NCBI RefSeq assembly: GCF_000186865.1
Contig: NW_008705578.1
Coordinates: forward strand, 736,274-800,273
DNA from: Aureococcus anophagefferens
Lineage: Eukaryota; Sar; Pelagophyceae; Pelagomonadales; Pelagomonadaceae
Direction: 5' to 3'
Length of the DNA stretch: 64,000 nt
The notes beneath the pieces were generated by a model. That model saw only the letters and a list, made by a program, of their open reading frames with translations, did not search any database and was not told where the DNA came from. Shown here piece after piece: positions 43,641-53,324 of the stretch. Each line of letters starts with the position of its first letter. Position 1 is the first letter of the stretch. A program made the translations under genes and the position numbers.

Positions 43641-46606
43641 ATGCTTCGCCTCGTCGTGGCCCTCGCCTCGGCGGCGACGGCGCGCCCCCCGCGCCTCCGG
43701 AAGCGCATTGACCCGCGCTCGACCCCGTCGTCCCTCCGCAGGCGCGCGCCAACGTCATGGGCATCGACTTCGGGACGGAGTTCATGAAGGTGGCGCTGGT
43801 GCAGCCCGGCGCGCCCCTGGAGATCGTGACGAACCACGTGTCGAAGCGGAAGACGGAGACGTCCGTGGCCTTCGTGCGCGGCGAGCGGCTCTTCGGCTCG
43901 GACGCGTACGGCATGCTGAGCCGCAAGCCCGAGCAGGCGTACGCGCGGCTCACGGAGTTCCTCGGGCGCAGCGACTCGCACCCGGCGGTGACGACGCTGC
44001 TGCGCAAGTCCTACCTGCCGACGACGGTGCGCTTCAACGCGACGCGCGGCGCGCTCGCGCTCGGCGCGCCGGCGTCGACGACGCAGGAGTACGGCGGCAC
44101 GTGGACGGAGTGGACGCCCGAGGAGCTCGTGGCCATGATCTTGAGCTACGCCAAGGACATCACGCGGGCCTACGGCGGCAACGTCGTGCGCGACTGCGTC
44201 ATCACGGTGCCGACGTTCGCGACGCAGCTCGAGCGCGAGGCGCTGCTCGTCGCCGCGGAGCTCGCGGACATGCGCGTGCTGAGCCTCATCGAGGCGAACA
44301 CGGCGGCGGCGCTCCAGTTCGGGTTGGACCGCAAGTACGAGGAGACGAAGGTCATCCTCTTCTACAACGCGGGCTCCGAGTCCGTGCAGGCGTCGCTCGT
44401 CGAGTACTCGACGTTCCCGGACAAGGGCGGCGGCAAGAACAAGACCGTGGGCCAGTTCGAGGTCAAGGGCAAGGGCTGGAAGAAGGGCGCCGGCGGCTTC
44501 GCGATTGATTTGGCGCTCACGGAGCTCCTGGCCGACGGCTTCAACAAGAAGTGGAACGCGAAGAAGCAGAAGGGCGACGTCCGGACGATCCCCCGCGCCA
44601 TGGCCAAGATCCGCGCGGCGGCGAAGAAGACCAAGGAGGTGCTGAGCGCCAACGAGAAGATCCCCGTGGGCATCCCGTCGCTCCACGACGACATCGACTT
44701 CTCCATGACGCTCACGCGGCCCGAACTCGAGAAGGCGGCCGCGGAGGTCCTCGACGTCGCGACGCAGCCCATCGTCGACGCGCTGAACGCGGCGAACATG
44801 ACCGTCGACGACATCGACGGCGTCGAGATCATCGGCGGCGGCGTGCGCGTGCCCCGGGTCCAGGCCGTGCTCAAGGAGTTCCTCGCGGAGCGGCGGACGA
44901 ACAAGAGCGACGTGCCCGAGCTCTCCGTGCACCTCAACGGCGACGAGGCCGTGGCGTTAGGCGCCGCCTTCCACGGCGCCAACGTCAGCACGTCCTTCCG
45001 CGTGCGCAAGGTCGGCATGATGGACTACACGCCCTTCCCCGTGGGCGTGAAGATGGCGAACGACGCGCACGCGGCGTCCCTGAAAGACGAGGGCGGCCTC
45101 CTCGGCTTCTTCAAGGGCGGCACGAAGGAGCACGAGGTCGACGCCGACTGGCACAAGCGCGCGACGCTCTTCAAGCAGGGCGCGCGCCTCGGCGCGAAGC
45201 CGCGGACCATCGCGTTCCACCACGAGGCCGACATCGTCTGCGAGCTCGCGTACGACGACGACGCGGAGCTGCCCGAGGGCACGCAGAAGACCATCGCGCT
45301 CTACAACATCTCGGGCATCGCCGCCTTCGCCGCCGAGATGGCCAAGCAGAACGCGAGCGGCGCGCTCCCGCGGCCCAAGGTCCAGCTGAGCTTCACGCTC
45401 GACAGCTCCGGGGTGTCGTCGCTGTCCAAGGCCGAGGTCTCCGTCGTCGAGGAGTACGAGGTCGACGCGCCGCCGCCGGAGGAGCCCAAGAAGAAGAAGG
45501 ACAAGAAGGACAAGAAGAAGGAGGCCGACGCGAACGCGACGGACGCGAACGCGACGGACGCCGAGGCCGCGGCCGAGGGCGAGGCCGCCGCCGAGGAGGC
45601 GGCGCCCGCGGCGGAGGAGGCGTCCGCGGCGGAGGAGGCGGCGCCCGCGGAGGAGGCGGCGCCCGCGTCCGAGGAGGCGGCGCCCGCGGAGGAGCGCAAG
45701 CTCGAGGAGGGCGACGAGGCCGCGGCGGCGAACGGGACGAACGCGACGACGCCGGGCAAGATCCTCAAGAAGAAGACGCACAAGCGCGCGCTGACCGTGA
45801 CGCCGTCCGTCGCGGGCCTGAGCCTCTGGGCCCAGAAGAAGAGCGACGTCGCGGACGCCGCGGACCGGCTGAAGCACATCGCGTCCGCCGAGGCGGTCCG
45901 CATGGAGCGCGAGGGCGCGAAGAACGACCTCGAGGCGGCCATCTACACGGTGCGCAACCAGATGTCCGACAAGGAGGACGCCGTGGCGCCCGTGTCCACG
46001 GAGGCGCAGCGCGAGGCCATCTCGGCCATGTCGACGGAGCTCGAGGACTGGCTCTACGAGTCCGACGGCGAGCCCGCGTCCACCTTCGTCGAGAAGCGCG
46101 GCGCTTTGGAGGGCCTCTGGGCCGCCGTCGTGTCCCGCGCCGAGGAGGCCGAGGCGCGGCCCAAGGCCGTGGCCAAGTTCCAGTCCGCGCTCGACGCGGC
46201 CAAGCTCAACGCGACGGAGGTCTGGGCGACGGAGAAGCCGTGGCTCCAGCAGCTCGACCTCGACGACCTCGTCGCCAAGGTCGACAAGGCCCAGGCCTGG
46301 CTCGACGACTCCGTCGCGGCCCAGGCGAAGCTCGAGGCCCACGACGACCCGGCCTTCAAGGTCTCGGACCTCGGGCTCAAGCTCAAGCCCGTCGCGACGC
46401 TCGCGACGCGCCTCGCGCTCAAGAAGAAGCCCATCGAGGCCAAGGTCGTCGACAAGAACGCCACGGACGCCAACGCCACGGACGCCAACGCCACGGACGC
46501 CAACGCCACGGACGCGGCCGACGAGCCCGCCGCGGAGCCGGAGAAGACCGCGGAGGAGCAAGAGGCGGAGGCGAAGCTCGAGGAGGAGATGAAGTCCGAG
46601 CTCTAG
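43641..46606 (+). CDS. HYOU1: ER HSP110/GRP170 chaperone
   Basis: Proposed exons 43641-43679 and 43742-46606, 967 residues. The first exon encodes only a signal peptide (MLRLVVALASAAT), and the joint gives RANVMGIDFGTEFMKVALVQ. The HSP70-type ATPase shows DFGTEFMKVA, LIEANTAAALQFGLDR and VEIIGGGVRVPRVQ. A long acidic insertion with Glu/Ala and Asn-Ala-Thr repeats, a helical lid region and a C-terminal KSEL follow. KSEL is a KDEL-type retrieval signal, so the protein is ER-lumenal. GRP170 proteins are exchange factors for BiP and hold unfolded clients. Near the end, NATD repeats four times. The intron begins with GC, not GT (GCGCGC...CGCAG), which is unusual. Confidence 0.85.
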
Positions 46607-46666
46607 GGCGGGCCGCTCGCCGCCCCCCGTAAACCGAAGCACGCACGCTCGAGGGGAACGTGTGTT

Positions 46667-47848
46667 TTAGCCGCGCGCGAGGCGGTCCAGCGTCGCCGCG
46701 TCGCGCGCGCGCGGCTCGAGGTCGCGGACCACGGTCGGCTCGAGGTGGTCCGCGCCGAAGTGGGAGACCATGGCGCAGACGATGGACGCGGCGCTGCGCT
46801 TGCAGTGGGCCGTCGGCTTCGCGGGGGGGTCGTGCTCGCCGCCGACGCCCGCGCCGGGCCGGTGCGCGCCGTCGGCGATGAGCCGCGCGAGGTCCGGGAG
46901 GATGCGGCGCTCGCGGAGGAGCTCGAAGACCTCGTTCTTGAGCTTGCTGGACGCGGGCAGGGACGACGCGGAGCTGCTCCGCGAGGCCGCGTCGTCGTCG
47001 TCGCTGTCGGAGCTCACGACGGCCGACGCCTTGACGACGCAGCGCAGGAGGCCGTCGAGGGCCGCCGACGCCGACTCGCGCGCGCGCTGGCTCGACCGCG
47101 GCGCGCGCACGAGGGCGCAGAGCGGGCCGTGGGCCATGGCGCGCGCGCACGCGAGCGCCGTGCCCTGCTCGACGCAGCCCCGCGACGGCGTGAGGCTCAC
47201 CGCGAGCACGGACGCGGCCCGCGACGCCGCCTCGTCGACGACGCGCCGCGCCAGGGGGTGCAGCGGCGCCGCGACGTCGACGTAGTCCGCCGCGACGGCC
47301 TCGGGCAGCGCGAGGCGCAGCACGAGCGCCTCGAGCACGCGCCGCGGCAGCACGACGGACGCGTCGAGCGCCGCGTCCCGGTAGCGGTAGGGCGCGAGCG
47401 CGCCGGGCGGCGGCGGCGCCGCGCCGCGCCGCCGCCGCCGCCGCTCCTCGCGCCGCCGCGTCGACGGGTGGCCGACGGCCTCGTCGTCCGAGTCGTCGCA
47501 CCGCGGCGCGATCGACGGCCACGCCGCGCGCGCGGAGAACGTCGTCACCGACGACGCGCGCGCCACGTCCGCCAGGGTCACGCACCACGTGAGCACCTCG
47601 CTCACGAGGCCGGGGCTCCCGAAGACGCGCGACGTCGCGTTCGCGTTCGCCGGCAGCCGCCGCGGGCGCGCCGCGGCCGCGCGGGCGCCGGGCGGCGCGT
47701 CTGCGGCGTGCTGCGTCGGCGCGTCGACGTCCATCGGCTGCGTCTGCACGGACGCCAGCGACGAGTCCATGGACGCGCAGTCCAGCGACGACCGGGAGGC
47801 CGAGGCTTCGTCGCTCGAAGAGTCGAATTCGAGGCGCGACCAATCCAT
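46667..47848 (-). CDS. F-box-like/helical-repeat protein
   Basis: 393 residues from the ATG at 47848 (MDWSRLEFDSSSDEA). A Ser/Ala-rich N-terminus is followed by FGSPGLVSEVLTWCVTLADV, then ARASSVTTFSARAAW, which fits a degenerate F-box (LxxEVLxxL...ARxSxVxxxxRxAW). The rest is helical with an ARM-like look (PRRVLEALVLRLAL, CARAMAHGPLCALVRA, LKNEVFELLRERRILPDLAR). An acidic Ser/Asp stretch (SSDSDDDDAASRSSSAS) interrupts it. It may be a substrate-receptor subunit of an SCF ligase, but the F-box is weak. Confidence 0.55.
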   Translation of the reverse strand: MDWSRLEFDSSSDEASASRSSLDCASMDSSLASVQTQPMDVDAPTQHAADAPPGARAAAARPRRLPANANATSRVFGSPGLVSEVLTWCVTLADVARASSVTTFSARAAWPSIAPRCDDSDDEAVGHPSTRRREERRRRRRGAAPPPPGALAPYRYRDAALDASVVLPRRVLEALVLRLALPEAVAADYVDVAAPLHPLARRVVDEAASRAASVLAVSLTPSRGCVEQGTALACARAMAHGPLCALVRAPRSSQRARESASAALDGLLRCVVKASAVVSSDSDDDDAASRSSSASSLPASSKLKNEVFELLRERRILPDLARLIADGAHRPGAGVGGEHDPPAKPTAHCKRSAASIVCAMVSHFGADHLEPTVVRDLEPRARDAATLDRLARG

Positions 47849-48645
47849 TTTTTGGTGATGATTGTGTGCGTGCGGCGTCACGTAGGTGCAGGCTGCGGCT
47901 TATCTGTCGTTGCGGCGGGCGGGCTTGCACGCGTGCATCCGCGCGCGCGTTCGTACGAACGCTAGAGTCGTCACTTTGGGCCCTCGACGACATGTGCAAC
48001 TTGCACGGGCACGACTTCAACAGGGTCGCTGGACGGCCAAACCTGGCCTGAAATTACGCGTCGATGCGTGCTTGCGCGCGTCGCTGGCGACGCTGCGACG
48101 ACGGGTCGCTTCCTGGGCCGTCCTTGGCGCGGTGGCGGTCCAATGTGGGATGTTCGCGCCGCGGCGCGCGCGTCTCTCTTGGCGACCACGTCTCTGCGCT
48201 GCCTTTTATCCGCTGCCGAACTGTCCGCGACAGGTTCCGCAGCTGGACCCTTCGTCTAAGCCGCGTGCGCGTCGCGGCGGCGGACGCGCAGGGCGCCAAG
48301 CCCACCCAGTTTGGCACAGGTCTAAAGCCCCGGCGGGCGCACAGCGCACCAGGGAGCCCGAGCGATGGGCAGCCCGTGATTTGCGAGGGCGCGCGCGCCG
48401 TCTTTCGGTCCGAGTTGGGCTGCGCCCCGCTCGCGCGCGCTGCGCCATAAGGTGAGCTCCCGCCGTCCGACTTCCCCGACGCGGCGCGCGCGCGACTTCG
48501 GGGCGAACGCGTCGTCGCCGTCCGGGCGATGATGCCGCCTCGAGGGGCGATAAGTCGGTCCTGGGGCAAGAAAAAGTGGGCCGCGCCGGTGCGTTGCAGT
48601 CCTAACATCACCCTTTTGTAGGCGCACCAGCGCGGCCCAGTTTTT
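47849..48645. other. Long intergenic region upstream of an unusual gene pair
   Basis: 797 bases without a supportable gene. It is GC-rich with several short inverted repeats. It contains the left member of a broken inverted repeat (48315-48374) whose partner lies at 53199-53237, and a long hairpin (48571-48645). CTTTTGTAG at 48613-48621 is a possible 5' UTR splice acceptor. Confidence 0.6.
48571..48645. repeat. 23-bp inverted repeat (hairpin) abutting a start codon
   Basis: Arm 1 (48571-48593) begins AAAAAGTGGGCCGCGC and arm 2 (48623-48645) ends GCGCGGCCCAGTTTTT. The arms pair at 21 of 23 positions, with a 29-base loop. The ATG of the next gene starts at the very next base, 48646. The hairpin could be an element terminus, a replication or terminase-like site, or a translational control structure. 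Confidence 0.8.
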
Positions 48646-51600
48646 ATGTCGAAGCGGACCCGCGCGTTCGCGGGCTCCTACGACAGCGTCGTCGAGGCGT
48701 TGAACTCCTTCCAGGGCCAGCTGTTGTGCTCGTCCGCGAAGGTCTCCAGCACGGGCCAGGGCCGCTACGCACCGGACGCCATCGACATCGAGCCGGACAC
48801 GTGGAAGAATCACTGGAGCGCCGTGAAGCAGGACCCGCGGTTCACGCGCGTCGGCAAGGAGACGATGTCCGCCGGCGGGCTCTTCAAGGGCGGCGCGTGG
48901 TTCTACTGGGCCAAGGCGCCGGACAACCTCGTCTACACGGGCGGGTTCGAGGGCAACATCGGCTACCTGGACGTGGGCGCCATGCTCGGCGTCGCGCGGC
49001 CGCTGCCGGCGCCAAAGACGCGGCGCCAGGAGTACCTCCAGACGAAGAAGGGCAAGGGCGTCGAGTACTCGTACGAGGACAACACGGCGCCCGTGGAGGA
49101 CGACGCGGTCGACGAGGACTCGTCGAGCGACGAGGAGGAGGACCCCGAGGTGGCGGCGCTGACGATGGAGACGCCGCGCGCGCCGGCGAAGCCGCGGCCC
49201 TACTCGGCGCCGCCGCTCGAGTCGCGGATCGGGCTTTCCCTGGAACTTTTGTCGCGGCCCAAGCGCATGCGGACCTCGACGCCGGACCTGAAGAAGCGCA
49301 CTGGACTGGCAGACGAGCGAGGGCTGCGTCTGGACGCGACGGTCGAGGCGCTCGCGGAGCTCAACAAGGTCGACGCGTCGAACAAGCGCGAGTTCGCGCG
49401 GCTCCTCCTGGCCGTCGCGGAGCACGCGGACGTCATGGTCGAGCTGTCGACGCTCATCGGCGCGCAGAACTACCTCACGGCGCGCGACCTGTTGTCCTAC
49501 AAGTACATGCTCAAGCTCCGGATGTCCAGGATGGAGCCCATGGTCCGCGACTTGAACAAGCGCAAGACGTCGTGCTCCGTCGCCGAGTTCCACGACTTCT
49601 ACGAGAGCATGCCCTACGTGGAGCCCGTGCCCCTGGACGTCGATCTAGACCAAGGAGCCGCGCGCCTCGTGCCCTACGACAAGGGGCAGAAGCAGCTCCT
49701 CGAGTCGCGGGCCGCGCACGAGCTCAACATGTTCAACTTCAGCTTCAAGAAGGACGACAAGCCCTACATCCTCGACTCCTTCGGCGCGGACAAGTGCAAG
49801 GCCAACTCGACGACCTCCATCGAGCTAGCGCTCTGGCGCTCGCACAACCTCCAGCGCCACGTCAACGCGCCCCACGCGGCGCAGATCGCGTACATGGGCG
49901 CGCATGGCGAAACCCTCCCGGAGCTCCACGGCTGGATGCCCGAGGTGAGCAAGAAGCTGGAGGCGGCGGACCGCGAGGGCGTGCGCTTCCGCTGCCAGGG
50001 TCGCGGGATTTGCAACGCCTGCGCGCGCCGGCGTCGAAAGCACCGCAACTTTTACGCGCGCGGCGCGTAGGCCGCGACGACGTCCCGCTCGACGACGGCG
50101 TGCACCACGTCGACCACTACTCGGCGCTCGTCGCGGACCAGCTCCTGAAGCGCATGGCCCAGGGCCTCCAGACGGCCGTCTGCGACAAGTGCGGCTGGAA
50201 CAGCGCCTGCAACCACGAGCCGGGCGACGTCGGCGTCGGGCGCGATCTTCGAGACTCGGCGTACTACGGCAAGATCAACGACTCGTTCTACGCGGCGGAG
50301 GCGGCCTGGAAGGCGACCGTGCGGGAGACGACGGAGAGCTTCTTCGACTCGACGCCCTACGCCGTCTGGTGCGACGAGAACCCGGGCCACGTGGGCCCGA
50401 ACTTGTTCCACTTCCTCTTGTCGGTGTTCCTCGCCGTCGACGATCCCGTTCATTTGGGCTTGAGCATGGTGTCGAAGGCGGTGCGGGACACGGCGGTCCT
50501 TTACGCGACGGCCCTCGAGGCGAAGGACGGGACGGGCGTCCAGCGGCTGCTCTCAGGGCTTCGCCTCGCGTCGCTACCCGCGGCACATTTCCTGAGCAAT
50601 TAATCGAATTTCTTCAACTTAACCTTAATGCCCTGCACCGTGAATATTTGGCAAACTTTATCGCTCGACACGACGAGCGATGGAACGCTGCGTAGGTCGC
50701 GCAGCGCATCGAATGGGCGCTCAAGGACGTCTCGGACTTCAACGACGAGGCGCGCAGCACGGGCAGCACGGCGCCGACGCCCAAGCTCATCGACAGCTAC
50801 GTCGCGAAGCTCGACAAGGCGGCGCTCCGCAAGGAGGCTGCCGACTTGGGCATCGAGATCATCGCCAGCGGCAAGGAGAAGTCGAAGCCGCAGCTGAAGT
50901 TCGAGGTCGGCGAGGCGCTGAAGGCCTCGAAGGAGAACCTGAACGCAGGCGCCATCATGAGCGGCGACCGCCTGAACTACGCTGCCGCGCTCGCCGACGC
51001 GACGACGCTCGAGGGCGCGGGCGCGTCCTGCGCGCGGTTTCACGTGACGGCGCCGCAGCTCCTCGTCATACTAGGAGGGCGTTTGAAGCTCATCGGTAGG
51101 GAGGTGAGAATCCTGATGACGACCTTCCCCGTGCTCTTGCGCGCGCTGGACCCGAGCTCGGAGCTCATCAGCGCGGAGCTGACGCGCCGCATCAAGGACG
51201 AGGAGAAGGTCATCGACGCGGCCATCAAGCACGTCAAGGAGCTCACGGCGAGCGTGGAAACAGGTGCGGAGGAGGCGAGCGCTGCGCTGGAGGACGCCCT
51301 GGCGGATCTCGAGCACAAGTACGACGAGCTGGACCTCATGATCGCCGACAACGCGCGCGTCACCGCGGGCGAGCTCGCGCTCGTCCCCGAGCTCGAGCGC
51401 TACCACGAGTACTTCACGTCGCTCGTCGCGCTGCTGAAGCCCTGGGTCCACCCGCCGGCGACTTTCAAGGAGAAGATTGACTGTCTCGAAGGCAACCAGG
51501 TTCGCGTGGACCTGTTTCTGCGTCTCCACACAGCCCTGGGCCTCGGCACGAAATCTTCGTATTTCCACGGGATTGTTGCGCACAGCACGCAATTTATCAC

Positions 51601-51970
51601 GTTCATGAAGTGTTTTTTCCCCGATATAGCCCCTCAGGACCTACATTGTCAACTTCAAGAGCATTGTAATAAATTGGTGAAGATCGAGGCGGCGCCGTTT
51701 ATTGGCATGCTGCGCCAGCCCGGCCGCAACACCTTCTTCCACGTCATCCGGGACTGGCAGGTCCGAGCCACGCATTTTCCGAAGACAATTCACGTGCGAC
51801 GCGTCGAAACCTGCAGCGCCTGCGGGGTCACGGGCCACCGCAAGACGAACCGGAGTTGCGCGAAGTACGCGAGCTACCTCGAGGAGCGACGCGCAGCTCG
51901 CACCCGAGGAGCCCAGGAAGCCCGTGCCGGCGCCGAGGCCGCGCTCGCGGACGACGCCGAAGACGCCTAG
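48646..51970 (+). CDS. Large unrecognised protein with two Cys-rich (zinc-knuckle-like) motifs
   Basis: Three exons: 48646-49999, 50071-50537 and 50696-51970. The introns are 71 and 158 bases, both ending GCGTAG; the joints keep frame (CRCQGRDDVPL type) and give 1031 residues. An N-terminal globular part (GGLFKGGAWFYWAKAPDNLV) is followed by an acidic linker and a helical region. Exon 2 has CDKCGWNSACNHE (about residue 490). Exon 3 has a long coiled coil (about 740-810), then HSTQFITFMKCFFPDIAP, and near the end CSACGVTGHRKTNRSC (about 979), a CCHC-type nucleic-acid knuckle. The last exon is less GC-rich than nearby genes. I recognise no transposase, polymerase or host family. The stop overlaps that of the convergent gene by four bases (CTAG). 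Confidence 0.6.
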
Positions 51971-53181
51971 TTAAGCACTAGTCCCGAGGCTCGGGCGAGG
52001 AGCGTCGGGCGGAACTTGATCGCACACCCATCACGGGGCACTCCGCGGAGGGGCACGCCGGTCGCGCGGACCGTCGTGTAGGTCATGAACGCCGTCACGA
52101 CCTTGCACCCCTTCCCCCAGTGCACGAGGTTGGCGGGCAAGTAGCCGTAGTGCCCGGCGAGCTTGATGCCGAAGAGCGTCTTCACGTCCGCGGCGGGGAA
52201 GGTCGCGTACCCGTCGGGCACCATCGCGTAGTAGAACTTCGTGTCGCCGAGCATGAGCGTGTCCAAGAGGTACACGGTCACGTCCCACATGTTCTCGGCG
52301 AGCGCGCGCGCCGTCTGGGACTCGAGCACGGTCGACGCGTTCGAGACCGCGCGGCTGGCCGCCAACGGCGTGAGCCCCTCGTCGATGAGCGCGGTCCAGC
52401 CCTCCGTCGCGTCGGTGAAGCCCTGCTTCAGCATGGCCGCGGGAATCATGCCGGCCGCGAGGTCGGGCTTGTACGTGTGGTTCGCGATCACGGCGCCCTC
52501 GACGCCGACGAAGGCCGCCCACTGCTTCAGCGTCTCGAAGTTGAACGACACCGTCCGCCGGTCGACGTCGAGCTCGCCGGCGTAGGTCTTGACCGCCCCC
52601 GGGTTCCTGACCTTGGTCTCGGAGCGCGAGGCCTGCGCCGACGCGAAGATCATGTCGAACTCCTCGACGGCCGTGACGTTCAGGTCCACCTTGCGGACGA
52701 GGTCCCTCGGGAGTTGGTCGAGCCCGCGCGCGAGCCCCTCGATGATCTTCTCGATGCCCTGGTACTGCGCCTGGCGCGCGTTGTGGAGCACGTGGACGTC
52801 CTTGAAGTCGAAGTAGCACGCGTCCTCCTCGGCGTCGTCGTCCTGCCACACGACGTGCTTGAGCAGCGTCCGCAGCTCGCTCGGCGCGTCCTCCGGGTCG
52901 TCCCAGACGAAGAGCCCCCACTCGGGCTCGAGCATGCGGACGAACGTGCCCGAGACCATGTGCTGCCTCCACTTGCCGGGGAAGTGGTGGCGCGCCCAGT
53001 CCTCGCCGAAGGTCCAGGCCGGGACCTTCGCCGCCGCCCCGCGGACGTAGCGCGGCACGCGACGCGGCGCCATCGTCGGCGGCTCGACGGTCGCCCGCAC
53101 CATCGCAGGCATCGCCGCCGCCGAGAAGACCGTCGACGAAGGCGTCGGGGTTGCCTTTGGCGGCTCAGCCGCGGCCGCCAT
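51967..53181 (-). CDS. Unrecognised protein convergent with the 48.6 kb gene
   Basis: 404 residues, single exon, from the ATG at 53181. After a low-complexity Ala/Pro/Thr start, the chain looks like one globular protein. Segments are WARHHFPGKWRQHMVSGTFV, PEWGLFVWDDPEDAPSELR, FDFKDVHVLHNARQAQYQGI, TVSFNFETLKQWAAFVGVEG, FYYAMVPDGYATFPAADVKT and GYLPANLVHWGKGCKVVTAF. No signal peptide, transmembrane helix or metal cluster. Aromatic-rich beta content suggests a structural or binding protein. The stop TAG lies in the CTAG shared with the opposite gene. Being paired tail to tail within inverted repeats suggests the two genes move or function together. Confidence 0.55.
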   Translation of the reverse strand: MAAAAEPPKATPTPSSTVFSAAAMPAMVRATVEPPTMAPRRVPRYVRGAAAKVPAWTFGEDWARHHFPGKWRQHMVSGTFVRMLEPEWGLFVWDDPEDAPSELRTLLKHVVWQDDDAEEDACYFDFKDVHVLHNARQAQYQGIEKIIEGLARGLDQLPRDLVRKVDLNVTAVEEFDMIFASAQASRSETKVRNPGAVKTYAGELDVDRRTVSFNFETLKQWAAFVGVEGAVIANHTYKPDLAAGMIPAAMLKQGFTDATEGWTALIDEGLTPLAASRAVSNASTVLESQTARALAENMWDVTVYLLDTLMLGDTKFYYAMVPDGYATFPAADVKTLFGIKLAGHYGYLPANLVHWGKGCKVVTAFMTYTTVRATGVPLRGVPRDGCAIKFRPTLLARASGLVLN

Positions 53182-53324
53182 CGTTTTAAAGCGGGCTCGG
53201 CTGCCCACCGCCTGGTGCACTCTGGATTAGACCTGTGTGGGAGAGGCCCTTTTGAGCAGCATGATGGAGAGCGCCGCCTTCCTAGCAGAGCAATGACGCG
53301 CGCAGCAATGACGCCGCAGCGCAG

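Larger units (their letters stand above)
48315..53237. mobile_element. Candidate mobile element bounded by broken inverted repeats
   Basis: Left: CACAGGTCTAA (48315), GCACCAGG (48346) and TGGGCAGCC (48366). Right, as exact reverse complements in mirrored order: GGCTGCCCA (53199), CCTGGTGC (53211) and TTAGACCTGTG (53227). Three colinear matches of 9-11 and 8 bases in inverse orientation frame exactly two convergent, unrecognised genes. Spacing between blocks differs on the two sides. No clear target duplication is visible outside, so this remains a candidate. Confidence 0.35.

Noticed and set aside
50538..50695. Second intron of the 48.6 kb gene considered as another introner
   Set aside because: It is lower in GC, but I find no terminal inverted repeats or target duplication at its ends.
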